Shown here: positions 42,619-54,222 of the stretch, in pieces | Numbering within the stretch: the first letter of the stretch is position 1 | How the letters are laid out: each line of letters opens with the position of its first letter | NCBI GenBank assembly: GCA_944470555.2 | Contig: OX104134.1 | Coordinates: 115,190,701 to 115,254,700 of the forward strand | Length of the DNA stretch: 64,000 nt | Direction: 5' to 3' | Source of the DNA: Heterobilharzia americana | Taxonomy: Eukaryota > Platyhelminthes > Trematoda > Strigeidida > Schistosomatidae | Position numbers and translations under genes: made by a program | The notes under the pieces: model-generated | Told to the model about the DNA's origin: nothing | Seen by the model: the letters and a program-made list of their open reading frames with translations, nothing else | The model's database searches: none

Positions 42619-44823
42619 GTTATTTACTTCGAGTGCTCGTGCACCCATCTTTCAATGTATATTGGAAGATTTCGTGCAGAAAACCTTTAAGCGATGCACT
42701 AAGTCGTTTGTAATATGTCTCGAAAAGCGTGGTCTTCGGAAACTGCTAAGAGTTCTTAACTGGGCCCAACTTTGTTCCTGAAGTGTCAAAATTCCCTAAG
42801 GTATTAATGGCGCGCCAGAGTTTTATAAGAAATCACTTTTCCTTCACTTTATAAAGCTCTTATCGGGAGTGTCACTCGATGAAGCTTTCTTTTATAAGAA
42901 TAAGATACGTCTGCATGCTTAGAAACCTCTACAATATGAATTTTGTCAGGGAAGATGGGAAACCTGGGGGACTTCCCCGAAGTTTGTAAGCATGCAAGGA
43001 GTATGTTTGGGATCGTGCCTGAGGTTTCCAAAGTGTGCTTAGACTTAGTGCTGGTTAACATCTATTCCGTCGACTAAGGATTTAGAAGAGTTGGCTGCAT
43101 CATTTCTGTCCAGCGCTGAATGTCTCCGACTACTTGAGTGCAGTACTCTCACTAGATGGAGATATTATTATTCACAGCAGGATTTCTGGAAATTCCCCAG
43201 CAACGATTCCAGTGCATATCACAAGGGAGGTAGTCTTTCGGCTACTGATCAACCTTAAGTGTGGAAAATCCCCTGTTCGTGATGGTTCGAACTCAATGCT
43301 ATTGTCCTTCTCGGAGGACAATACTGCCAAGCAGCTTGATGGACTCTTCAGTATGCCCCTGTGCCAGACGGCCTCTGAGAGACCGGAAAGACGCTATAAT
43401 CAGCCCAATTTTCGAAACAGGCGGTAGGAAACTGGTGTCGAATTATCGTCCCATTAGCCCACCTAGCGCAGTTATTAAAATATTCTAGAAGATTACCAGG
43501 AATAGATTCCTCAGCCATTTCGAAAATCATAGCCTTCTCAAATCGCCACAACATGGATTCCATGCTGGTTGATCTTGTTAGACCAACCTCCTCATAGCAA
43601 GAGAGGAATGCGTGGCTGCTGGTGACAACGAGATGCTAGTAGATGTTGTGTTTGTTGCCTTTAGCAAGACTTTCGATAAGGTTTCCCACGTTCGGTGAAT
43701 GGAAAGCTCTCAAGTTTTGTGTTTGACACCACGATGCAGGTCTGGATTCAAGGATTCGTAGACAGCATTAAGCACACAGTGAGAGTTATTGGGATAGTGT
43801 CTAACTGACAACCTCTCCCTTTATTACTGTATAAACGGACTACTGGGTATGATTAAAGTCAGCCGTGTTATTATATACGAATGACGTGAAAATGTACCAG
43901 GTTATCTGTTCCTGTGATGATAGGTTTGCACTACGAGTGGGCCTAAATAAACTAGTCAAGAGACCCAAGCTTTGGTGTCTAGAAATTAATCCCAGAAAAT
44001 GTGCAGTTATGCATATTGGTCATGGCAGCTACCATCAGTATCTAATAGATGAAATCTCAGTGACTGATATTCAAGGAATTGAGAGTTATGGTCACCCACA
44101 ACCTGAACATGCCTGCACAGTGCATTGCAGTCTTTTCACAGCGCATTCAAATGCTTTTTTGAAGACACGTTTCGGATATCGTACCCCACGTTTGTGCGAC
44201 ACCATCTTGAACATTGCATTCAAGCTGTCACTTTTTGCTTCAAAAGAGGTGCTAAAACACCGGAGTGCGTCCAAAGACTTGGTACCAAGCTGCTAGCTGG
44301 TTTGTCTAACTATCTTATCGGATTCATACTTGCTAAAAAGAAACCTAAAACCCTTAAACATCCGGGCGGAAGCTAAAAGTTTATATAGTTAATTCAACTT
44401 AGTCTACTTATTTTGACCCCAGTTGTATTTTGGTGCCAGGACTACAAGCCTAGCCTATAAGAACCGTATAGAGAGACTAAATCTTTTCCCATCGTCCTGT
44501 TGCAGGAGAAGGGCAACCCAATATTTACATTGCGTGTCCTTAACAATAATCTTGCGATTGGTATTAATTATTTCTTCTCTCCCTTATGGATCAATCATTT
44601 CCGAGGCCACCACAAGAAAATTCAAAATCCACGATTGAATCGGCTTAGCGTAAGCTTACGCTTCGCACACAGAAAAGTCATCGACTAGAACTCCTTACCC
44701 GAACAAGTGGTATCAGCTCCCTCGCTGAGAGCATTCGAGGCGAAACTAGATCTTCATGAAGAAACCTACTACGAGGATTGGCACAAGCCAAATTCGCCTA
44801 CTATCCCTAGTACTCAAGACTGA
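42619..44823 (+). mobile_element. CR1-like LINE D, right part
   Basis: Continues LINE D after RTE-A copy 3. Up to 43740 it matches the empty copy; beyond that it holds the RT palm, thumb and 3' end. The final coding stretch (LPEQVVSAPSLRAFEAKLD near 44700-44760) is the typical C-terminal end of CR1-group ORF2, so the element ends near 44823. Confidence 0.75.
43200..44823 (+). pseudogene. LINE D reverse transcriptase (second copy, RT to C-terminus)
   Basis: RT fingers at 43215-43560 repeat the first copy (CGKSPV, SNYRPIS). Motif C lies near 43870 and reads YTNDVKMYQVI in place of the usual YADDVKMYQVI, so the first catalytic Asp is Asn. The frame 43865-44296 continues with LEINPRKCAVMHIGH. 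A second set of frames (44423-44700) encodes RRRATQYLHCVSL and SLRFAHRKVID, with stops between. The RT cannot work. Confidence 0.7.
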
Positions 44824-45624
44824 AACGTATGATGTACAAATATGAACCCAATACATTTCTAACAGTCTGGTCACATTTACTTGTCATATATATTTATGTA
44901 AACTTTAACAAAGTATAAGTTGGCTTATTAAATAATTTATATACTGTATGATCAAGTTGTTAAACGAGAAGAGAAAGTGTATTAATCACCCTTAAGGGTA
45001 TTAAAACGGCATTATCAACAGAGGTTTGATATAACAACAAATGGTTTCTGAATACAAAAGAGATCTAAGCTTCTTTATAGGTAAAGTTCCAATAGAACTG
45101 AGTATATATACCCAATTGGTTTTGTAAATAGGTTCGAAAGAAGCATACAAATCAACCTTGAAGCCCATTTCTATAATATCTTTCACTATAGATGTAGTTG
45201 GACATCTATTGCCTGAATCAATAGGATCATTTGATCTGACTTTCCACAACTATTCTGGACAATACCATGCAGCTCTTACCGGAATAGATCGACATCTTCT
45301 GGCAATGTACACAGGTCTACATGTAAATTGATAAAGGCAATGGGATTTGAACCTAACGTTCATATGCTGCAGGGATTAACAGTAGTGGATAAGTTCCATT
45401 TCATGATGTTTAAAATGGCTGCAACCTATGTTCTCCGGATAGCTACCTTATGTCTTTGTTAAGTTGTCGAACCCTGTGCGTCACTAGACTGACAAAATCA
45501 AGGTAAAACTTCACAGAAGTGTATCACTTCAAGTTATCACACTTCACAGCAGCGTCCAAAGAACAAGTGGATAGAAAAACTCGTCAAAGTAGACAGGTGT
45601 GTGCAAGCTGTTGTTCCTTTTAAG
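44824..45624. other. No recognisable gene or element
   Basis: About 800 bp with no supported feature. The minus-strand frame at 45001-45249 (82 residues) has ordinary composition but no motif I can name. Confidence 0.4.
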
Positions 45625-47310
45625 TCCTACCATAACAGAAAGGTCTGTTGGGTAGTGGTTAAACAAAAATCAGTTACTCTTACAATACAAATTGCCACGC
45701 TATGACAGGGATCCGAGAGAGTAGTCGTACTGCAGTCTGGTTTGCGGTGTGGCAGCACTGAGTCGTTTCCCTTGTGTGACCAGTAGTACCGGGCTGATGC
45801 AGCCTATCTTATGGAAAGTGGGATTAGGAAAGGTCGACTTGAAAATAGCACAGTCTCCTCTACCCTACGGCATACCGGTGCCGACGATGTGGGTGGATTC
45901 GCAAGTAACAAAGTAACATCTCAAACTTCTAAAATAGCGGTGTGTGACCGGCCTCAGGCAGGTGTCTCTTAGGCTCTGCGGTCACGTACTAACCTCTTTT
46001 TCAAGTACCCGAAGAAGAAATAGCCTTACAAGGTGTTGGCAGCCGGGAAGTGTCAACCACCCCCACAAGTCTGTCAGCAGTCAAGTTCTCTCAGGTCACT
46101 GTCCACCTTCTACATCCTTAATTTATTGTCTTCCTTTACATTTCTCGATCAATAATCCCACATCTTTGATTTGTCCCAGCTCTACACCTCCTGACAACGA
46201 ACTGGGGTCACAGAACAGCATCACTGGTCTCCTGAAACGACGTTCCGAACTACAGGTTGAAGCTTTCCATGTTTGCACCCTCCGTTAAATTGGCCAACAA
46301 GCTTCACTAACCAAACTAGCATTCCGGACAGTGGTTGTGTTGCGATTTTGAAACACGTGTAGCGGCACGTAACTTCTTAAAATCAATAGCTTAGGGTTTG
46401 ACGAGATCCAACATTGACGCTGACCTTCATAGTTTTATCGGACTCGCTAAGCTGAAGGCACATGGTCAAGCATCCATGTGATTTGGCACCGCTTTTAATC
46501 AATCCTCTAGTCAGCTAGTTGAAACGCATTAGTATTTTGGCACGACCTCTCAAATATGCTACTCCCATCTGTCTGCGCTATTATGTTCTTCCTTGGTCTT
46601 GCATTCGTGTGCATATTACAAGCACAATGATTGTCCTCTGCGTTTGTCAAGTTGTAGCAACAGGAGCTCCTAAGGACGCATACAGAGCCCAAGTGCGGTT
46701 ACTTACTCAACCTAACCTGGTCGGTGTAATGAATCCGTAAAACATCCTTAGAGTTTGTGGAGATTCAGTGGCTAGTTCTCGTGGTTTTGTGGGTGTAGGT
46801 ATAGCACAAAGTGTTTTAGCAGAAGTGCACTGCTCAACTGGTTTGCAGTTGAAAGTCGTCTATGTGCCAGTTGACTGAACGGCACAGTGAAAACATAAAG
46901 GATTTGTGAAACTCGCGGTTGTTTTTCCGAAATCCGTATCTATGCACCCACTGACACCGTTTCGGAAGAAATGAAGGATGAGTTCTACCGAAAAGTGTCC
47001 ACTCTACTGAAAGCCAGACGTTGTTATTGCAGGGAATTTCACTCCACAAGTTGGGCTAAGCTAGGCAGAAAGGCACTGATCAGCCGAGCAGACAGATAAA
47101 AGTGATAGCCTGCTACAACTGTGTTCAGCCGACCGTAGTTCCGTCACACGGATTTACTTCAATGATCATTCGAGTCAGAAAGAAAGATGGAGAGTCTTCC
47201 TGAGACAAGTATCGGGGAATCAGTTTGTTTAACATCGTAGCTACGATCCTATGTCCTGTAGTTATCGAATGCCTAAGTGAAGCTCAACGAAAGTGAACTG
47301 GGTAAAGCCA
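45625..47310 (+). mobile_element. Degenerate RTE-A fragment, plus strand (copy 5), with solo LTR
   Basis: It aligns by eye with the 5' region and endonuclease of RTE-A copy 4: AGGTCTGTTGG near 45640, the GGCAGCCGGGAAGTGTCAAC block near 46040, then GGAGATTCAGTGGCTAGTTC near 46761. Near 47190-47270 an RT piece reads RGISLFNIVATIL, so a large part between endonuclease and RT is deleted. It is heavily mutated and much older than copies 1-4. A solo LTR (46358-46673) interrupts it. Confidence 0.65.
46358..46673 (+). repeat. Diverged solo LTR, plus strand
   Basis: Aligns along its length with the 344-bp LTR of the tandem element: TGTAGCGGCACGTAACTTCT at the start, TAGGGTTTGACGA, GGACTCGCTAAGCTGAAGGC in the middle, GCGTTTGTCAAGTTG near the end. 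It has many substitutions and small gaps and no internal region. It results from LTR-LTR recombination of an old copy inserted in RTE-A copy 5. Confidence 0.75.
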
Positions 47311-47479
47311 CGTAGCTTGTAAACTTCATAATATTAATATTACACTTCGTAAGCCTTAACTAACCTCCCACCCTGTAACCGTTGTGAATGATGAAGGGCA
47401 TCGAAACCTCATTCCTAGTCTCCTAAGATCACACCATCGATTTCATGAAAGACCTTTTAATATCCGAAATGTGTACCGC

Positions 47480-48330
47480 ATAGAACATTAAGCATTTCTT
47501 ACCAGAACTCTAGAATCTGTAGTCATGAGTGTATGCGGTGTCTTTGATGCACGTATACAGGACTCGAGTGCGGTTATTAGGTTGACCTCACCTGGCCATA
47601 GTAGTGTCTTCAAGATTCGCTTTACGAGTATTCGGAGGCCCACTAGCTAGCTCTCGTGGAATCGCTGGTATAGCATTGAGTTTTAGAGCAGAAAGTGTTC
47701 TTCTCGACTGCATACCATTCCAATTGCTGTTCGACTGAGTTGATCTGTTGGGAATAGAAAGGATCGTGAGACTAGGTGAAGCTTATTCGTAATATCCGCC
47801 TACGTACGCACTGGCTGCAGTTCGGATGATGGGAAGGATGAATTCTATGAGAATCTGTCAATTTTGCCACAGAAAGAAACACGTTTAGATGTGGATGTAA
47901 TGGCAGGTGACTTTACCACTTAAGTAGGGCAGCTGAGCCAATCGGAAAATCATCTTGAGGGTATCTACGGAATGCATACCAACGATGATTGTCTGTTACA
48001 ATTTCGTTCCGACAATCACTTGTTTCTGGCCAGCACTGACTTTAAGCATAAGGAGTGACACTGTCACATGCTGTCTGCCGACTTCAAACCAACTGTGGAC
48101 ACAGATTATATTGCTATAAGCCAGCTGTCGTTGGGAAGGATCGGTGGGGGATTGCCGCTCTTTCTGGAGTACTATTTTGGACTCCGGTCACGCGCTAGTT
48201 ATGCACTTGTGTATGTCTGCGCCCTACTGGCCTTTCAGTAAAGCCCTTAGATGAGTACACCAAGTACGGATTTAGCGAGAAGTTAGTTAAACATTTGAAG
48301 GAAGAACAAGTATTTCAGCAAAGAGTCTCT
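47480..48330 (+). mobile_element. Degenerate RTE-A endonuclease fragment, plus strand (copy 6)
   Basis: Contains the A-type endonuclease in shattered frames: CACTAGCTAGCTCTCGTGGA near 47640, CGCACTGGCTGCAGTTCGGA near 47806, and GTGGATGTAATGGCAGGTGA near 47891 matching the VAGDLN block, followed by TTTCTGGAGTACTATTTTGG near 48160. It overlaps in content with copy 5, so it is a separate insertion or a local duplication. Confidence 0.6.
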
Positions 48331-48537
48331 TTTCAGCTATTCCATTTTCAAAGCTGTCCAATCGCAAATTTATACACTTTTGTGTACAAGGTTCAGGCTT
48401 CTCCATTTGGATGGCAAGAACCCTGGTGATGCAGAAAATCCGAAGAAATACAGCCTTTGGGAGGTTTTTTTCATTTTATAGATGACTGAAAGAATAGGTT
48501 TTTGAGATCGGGTGGTTTTTGTTCACTATGTGTTCAG

Positions 48538-49224
48538 TTATAGTACTCCATTGTTACCTTTTTGTAACCACTCAGGATAGTGTTCTTGAACCCATTTGGA
48601 TAAGAGTCGCGTCGAACGACCCATATGCCTGGCTCCACAAGAGCAGGTGAATTGATATATACACTTAGAATTGGTCAGATGCGAAAGTTTCTCCTTCAAG
48701 TTGTTAGAAATCGTTGGCAACAAGAGATTACTAATCTCAGTGTCGATGCAAAGAATGTTCTCCTTAGAGCGTTTCATATCCTCCTTTTTAGTGTCAGCGG
48801 TAGGAATCACCTTTAAAGGTGAGATTCATATAGAGTATCTTTTTTGACACGGTGATAAGATTATCTTTGCGAGGTTTAGGTTTGATGTGTTTGTCTATGA
48901 GGCGTGGTGGGAGTCCATTTTCAATCAGGATGTTCTTAAGAATAGAAATCCCCTCTTCTAACACATCGGGACTGCAGATTCGTCTAATACGACTGGCAAG
49001 AGATATAATCAGATTTTGCTTACGACTCATAGGGACCTAGCTATTAAAGTTCATCAGTCAATCATTTCACATTGGTTTTCTGTGAAATGATCTACTTAAC
49101 GTTCCATCAGCTGTTTTGTCAGCTGTACATCAAGAAAGTGAATTTTCGATTGATTTTTGACCATAAGGGCGAATCTAATTACTGAGTGGCAGTTATTGAA
49201 TATGATGCAAATCATATTGATGAT
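48538..49224 (-). pseudogene. Penelope-like element 2: RT thumb and GIY-YIG endonuclease
   Basis: From 49224 downward the minus strand reads IFNNCHSVIRFALM, IHFLDVQLTK, a stop, then PRLIDKHIKPKPRK and, in 48538-48810, CIYQFTCSCGARHMGRSTRL followed by WVQEHYPEWLQKG. This is the RT-thumb, linker and GIY-YIG part of a Penelope-like element, better preserved than remnant 1 but with a shift near 48800. The endonuclease core is present (CSCGARHMGR for the usual CxCG-x-x-YIGR), with Met for Ile and His for Tyr. Its 5' half is at 52359-52960, on the other side of RTE-B copy 3. Confidence 0.75.
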
Positions 49225-52200
49225 TGTTATTATTATCACTATTTATTCCTCGGGTTCCTAGTGGAACATAGGACTTCAGTAGCACGTCGCCATTGCACTC
49301 TCTTTTCTGCAGTCTTTTTAACTTGACTCCATGACTGCCCAGAAACTTTCATTTCTTCCTCATATGATCTCCATGTCACCCTCAGCTTGGACGCCCAACT
49401 CGTCGCTTCCCATTTGGATTCCACTCGAGGACCTGGCCTGGCGCGTGATGTCCGCAATCGGCCTTCTCAGAGTGTGCCCAATCCATCTCCACTTTCTTCT
49501 GCATATTTGTTGGGCGATGGGTTCTTGGTTGGTTCATTGCCAGCCAGCCAGAGTTCCTTGTTGCTTATTCTTATTATTCTCGCCATCTGATCTTCAGTAT
49601 GAAGTGAGCGTAGGTGGCAGCTGTTGATGAGGTATATCTGTAGTTTGTTGGAAATGCTTTTCGTAACTCGCCAAGTTTCTGAACCATATAGAAGCAGTGA
49701 CTTGACTGAATTAGTGTTGAAAATCCGGATCTTGTTCATGCTTTATGCTGAGTGGAGTGCAGTAGATCTCCACACTGGTTTCAGATTAGTGAAGGCTTGT
49801 CTTGCTTTCCCGATCCTGGCTCTAACGCCCTTATCTATGCCGCCAGTAGTTGAGACGAAGATGCCTAAGTAGGTGTAGGTGAGAGACTACTTCCTTTAGG
49901 TTTCTCCTGTTGATGGTGATTGGTGCTTGTTGTTGTTGGTGGTAGTGTTGGTTGGTATCTTCATCACCTCTATCTTCTCTACATTCACTTGAAGTCCCGT
50001 CTTCGCTGTCTATTCTGTCAACTTGTTAGTTTTTGCCTGTAGATCTTCGAGTTTGTGCGACACTAGACATAAATCGTCATAGGAGAAATTCAAATTTTTT
50101 TAGGGTCTTTTCATCGGTCCAGCCATCGTATGCCCCTCTTCTCGATTGTCAGTTTTTTGCTTGATCTAGTTCAGTCGACCACAATCAGAAAGATCGTCGG
50201 TGATAATAGGTGGCAACCTTATCTTACTCCTGTTTTCACTTCAAAGGCGTCACTGAGCTTCCTATTGTAAATCACTTGGCATGTAGCACCACATAGCATA
50301 TAATTTTTGAATGAGGTCGATAAAGGTTTGTGACACTAAAACCGTAATGTTGAAGCAGTTTCCAAATAACTTCTCAGTCGACCCTGTCGAAGGCCTTTTC
50401 AAAGTCGATGAGGCTGAGTGAGTGGACTGCCATTCTACGTTCTGTTCTACGATGATGCGTAGCGTTGCAATTTGATCCACACATGATTTGTTCTTCCTGA
50501 AGTCAGGCAGCCTGTTCCAGTCATAGTTTCGAATCCCGCGCATCCTTTAGTCTCTTTAGGATGACGCGGCATAATATTTTGCTTGCTTTGGGTGGACAGG
50601 AGAGTGATTCCGCGCCAATTCTTGCAAAGACTTAGGTCACCCTTCTTCGGGAGTTTGACAAGGTAACCCTTCTTCCAATCACTAACCAAGTACCTTCTCT
50701 TCCTTCCACACCTTCTGCAATAGTGGTGTGGTGTGAGCATGTCCACTGTTGTCTCTGCATCTGTTCTCAGTGCTTCTGGTGAGATTTCATCTGGTCCTGC
50801 TGCTTTCCCACATTTCAGTAGCTTTATGGCACTCAGGTCTTCCATTTTTGTTGGAGGATTTATGTTCACTTGTAGTTCTGTGGCTGGGCTGCAGGTGGTA
50901 TTTGTGGACGAAGTGCAGGTGGTGGCGGTGGTCGATTCAAGAGCTTCTTGAAGTGGTCGGCCCATCGTTTTCTTTGTTTTTCTTCTTTCGTAATTATATT
51001 TCTTTCATCATCTTTTATTGGTTTCATCTGTGTTGATCTCTTCCCAGAAAGTAACCTGGTTATTTAATGTAATGTCGTCAGCTCTCTCCTACCAGCAGCC
51101 TGTTCTGCATCACTTGCAAGTGTATTGTAGAAGAGTCTTTTGCCTTTGGGCGCACTCTTCTTCACTTCTTTGTCCAGTGTAGTACTTTATAGGTTGTGTT
51201 CAGTTGCTCTTCTCGTCGTTCATCCTTGCACTGGTTCATCTGCTTCACCATCTTCCCCCCCTCCTCTATCAGCTTCCATGTATCGGTGGGGATCCATCCC
51301 TTGTCTCGTTTCTTCTTCCTTCATAATACGGTTATTCAGGTTCCCTTCCACATCTCTTTCAATGAGTTCTAGTGTTCTTCTACACAGGTCTCTTCAGGGA
51401 TGTTGTTTAGTGTCTCCCATTTCTACCTAGTGGCTGACAACGTGAAGGTGTCCTTTGTAGTTTCGTCCTTCAGTTTCGTTTCTGTTGTGGGTGATTGATC
51501 AACTTGAACTGTGTTCGATCATCTTTAACTTCTGTGAAGGCTTTCAACTTGGTTTTGAAGGTAGGTAGGTTCCTTGCACTAGATAGTGAAGTGAATGGTG
51601 TGAAGCTACATCCACTCCTCTTCTTGATCTGATCTTGTGTCGAGTAGGCTGTGTCTCCATCTCCCCTTTCTTCACATTGAGATGAAGTCGATTTGATGTT
51701 TAGTGTAGTGTGTCCTGGTGTCTGGTGAAATGAAATCCATGTCGCTGCCTTGTGAATATCCTTGTGTTCGTACACAGTGCCTGACTGCAATCACCAAATC
51801 GTTGAATGTGCAGATGTCTGCAAACCGTTCTCCATTCTCATTCATCATTTCACTGAGTGCTTCTCAACCAATGTTGAGTTCTTTTCCTGTGTTATCTGCT
51901 CGCAGTTTGACATTCGTGTCACCCATTAGAATTTCGATGTCGCCAACTGAGGTCTTGTCCAATGTTGATTGCATTTGTCTGTAGAACTCCTTCTTTTTAT
52001 CTGGATTATTTGTAGGTGCGTAGCATAGCATTGTATGATTGTGACTTTCTTTCCTTTTGAGTTGAATCTTGCTTTCATGATCCTGCAGGAGGAGATTGGT
52101 TCCTACTGTATGAGAGCCTTTGATATTGTTGGGGACATCATAATAGCCACTCTATAACTCAGTGTGCTCGTGGTTGTCGTCTGGGTGACAATGTCGGAGT

Positions 52201-52358
52201 AGATTATTGACTCTCCAGTTGACAGTTTGGAGAGTTCACTTGCATTCCATCTGCTTTCGCATATTCCAAGCATTTCTATGCTTTATCTTTTCATCTCTTT
52301 TGCAATCTGGGCAGCCTTGCCAGCCAGCTTCAAACATGGTGCGGACATTCTATGTCCA
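49225..52358 (-). mobile_element. RTE-type LINE B, copy 3 (5' truncated, inside Penelope-like element)
   Basis: A minus-strand copy with a TAA-rich tail at 49225-49245. It is truncated at its 5' end near 52358, just where the endonuclease begins (HGHRMSAP for HGTWNVRTM). It is well diverged from copies 1 and 2 except for a 377-bp block at 50652-51028, which is identical to them. The two halves of the Penelope-like element lie directly on either side. Confidence 0.8.
49239..52358 (-). pseudogene. RTE-B copy 3 ORF2 (highly broken)
   Basis: Recognisable pieces are the C-terminal region (49467-49739, LLLYGSETWRVTKSISNKLQ), RT fingers inside the conserved block (50447-50965, AAGPDEISPEAL, SDWKKGYLVKLPKKGDLS) and endonuclease fragments between 51470 and 52350. 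Stops and frameshifts are frequent outside the conserved block. In the block the open frame equals copies 1 and 2, but immediately after it the copy keeps KKGDLSLCKNWRGITLL, which is closer to the family consensus than the KVDLSVCKNW of copies 1 and 2. Confidence 0.7.
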
Positions 52359-52960
52359 TGTGTATCATCCATTTACCTTTTGTACAAATAAAAACCTTCA
52401 ATCCTTGATTTCAAGGGTCTATTCTCCAATCTGGCCATAAAACAGTCTGCTAGTATTGGACCTAGTGAGGATCCTATGGCGATTCCATCATTCTGTCTGT
52501 AAGTCACGTCGTTGAATGCGCATCTAAGTAACAGTTCCTTAAGTCGGAGGGTCGGTATCCTAACATTTATGTTGTTATATATGTGTCTGCATAAGAAGAA
52601 ATAGTTTCACCAAGTGGAACATTGGTGAAAAGTGACTAGACATCAAGTGATATCATATATTTGTTAGATACGTCCTCGCCTCTTGTAAGAAGACGAATCA
52701 TCATTCACTCTGCGTGGTACTTTTGAATTTTTTGATTGCACAAAAGACGTGACTGTTTTCCAATGTCAGACTGTTACTTTTAGCCTGACGCGTATACAAA
52801 ACATTTGTAAGATACTCAAGGTCATGATTCCTATTGTGTTGATGCTGTCCCGGTACTAAGTAATTCCAGTGTTAACTATCTTGAATTGAGTCTTCTGACC
52901 TTTCTTAATTGTCTCATATTTTCTTCACTACCAAGAAACATTTTAGTCTCACATAAAGCA
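52359..52960 (-). pseudogene. Penelope-like element 2: RT fingers and palm
   Basis: Reading down from about 52960: ISLDV, a stop, SLFTNVPLGETI (motif A region), then a conserved stretch from LLRCAFNDVTYRQNDGIAIG, then SSLGPILADCFMARLENRPL (motif B), then FYLYKR, a TAA and MDDT. The TAA replaces the Tyr of the catalytic Y-M-D-D motif. RTE-B copy 3 starts about ten bases further on, so the catalytic loop sits at the insertion boundary. Confidence 0.75.
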
Positions 52961-53159
52961 TCTGAGATTCTTTCCTATAACTCAAACTCTACTTTTAAAA
53001 TTTATTCAAATCTACAATTTACATTTTCTTCACTTGTATAGTCCGTGTTGTATTGTTATTTGACAGTGTGTGACCATGAATGTTGTAACGAGAGAGTGTG
53101 TGGTGCTAATGGAAGCTGTCTAGTGGGAGTGACGCCGCTGATTTTTGGGCTTATGTACA

Positions 53160-53575
53160 GAGTTGTTGTGCGAAGTGATGACAATGATTGGTGTTAGGTA
53201 GGGATACTAACTGGTTGTTACGGTTCCCGTTGGACTTGGTTACTATGGGTGTATTGATGGACATAAGGTTGGTTGTCTGTGATTTCACAGGGATTGAGCT
53301 CGTACTGCGTGTGCAGCATATGGTTGACGTGGAATGCTCAGAGGACATTGTCGTGTTAGGCGAAAACGCTGAAGAAATGCGGAGTGGTGTGAGCGCGTTG
53401 ATAATAGCATGTGAGTATGTTTGGCATGATTTCGGGACGTTAGAAATGTGAACTGATCATTGAGTAGTGGTGTGAAGGTATTGTGAGTTTATGGCAAGGA
53501 ACTCCAGTGGTAGTGGAAGGAATGCGTTGACCCGTCCACCTACTTGGTGTGTTGCGTCAGCCGGGGATCTCATGT
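53160..53575 (+). pseudogene. Degenerate RTE reverse transcriptase fragment, plus strand
   Basis: The frame 53188-53451 ends VECSEDIVVLGENAEEMRSG, which aligns with LEYADDIVLLGEDADKMQSL of RTE-A; the catalytic YADD is CSED. Further on, near 53540, a frame reads STYLVCCVS, matching the thumb segment [10 protein letters not shown]. It is diverged from all A copies, so it is an old insertion or a related subfamily. Confidence 0.6.
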
Positions 53576-53677
53576 GGTTTACCTAATGTGTATTTCATAT
53601 AATTGTGTATGGCATCTTTTTTCAAGAGTTCCCATGCCTTTATGCGTTCGTTCTGCTTTGTTTCATGAATGTGTGTT

Positions 53678-54019
53678 TTAGGTATTATCCTAGTGCGAAC
53701 TTGACAGACGCAGAGGCCAACCACTAATTATTCGAACTTGTTATATACCCACGAATATGAGGCCAAGAAAGAACACAGTAGCGTAGTCAGATGGAATAGT
53801 ATATTTGCGAGTTCGCTCAAGATACCAATGCGTTCCAACTAACTGGCTAGAGGGTTGATTACGAACAGTACAACGTAACACGACGGCGTGCCAAATGGCC
53901 TGGACGCTTGACTGCGTGCCTTCAGCTTAGCGAGTCCAGTTAAACTATGAAGGTCAGCATCAATGTTTAATCTCGTCGAATCCTAGGCTATTAATTCTGT
54001 AGAAGTGTGACTCTATAGT
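53678..54019 (-). repeat. Solo LTR, minus strand
   Basis: The reverse complement of the tandem element's LTR over its full length, with substitutions. GCGAACTTGACAGACGCAGA, ACTTGTTATATACCCACGAA and CTTAGCGAGTCCAGTTAAAC all correspond. The TATA segment is retained. No internal element sequence flanks it. It is closer to the LTRs at 7865-13138 than the copy at 46358-46673 is. Confidence 0.85.
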
Positions 54020-54222
54020 GTATATCAGTCCTTGGATCCTTTGGTTTTCACTGAACTTTGATTTTTGTAACCTGTTCTGTTGTTTGTGTTGTGAGCCGAT
54101 ATCGTTTTTCTTGTGTTTACTCTATTTGTCTTATTTCTAGTTTCTGTCTTTTTCCGTTTGCTTGTTTCTTCTGTTGTGGTTCTTTTTTGTGCTCTTTTCC
54201 CCCTGGTTTTTGTTCCTTGGAG

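Noticed and set aside
45001..45249. 82-residue minus-strand frame as a possible transposase or host exon
   Set aside because: Composition is protein-like but I could not tie it to any family, so no function is claimed.
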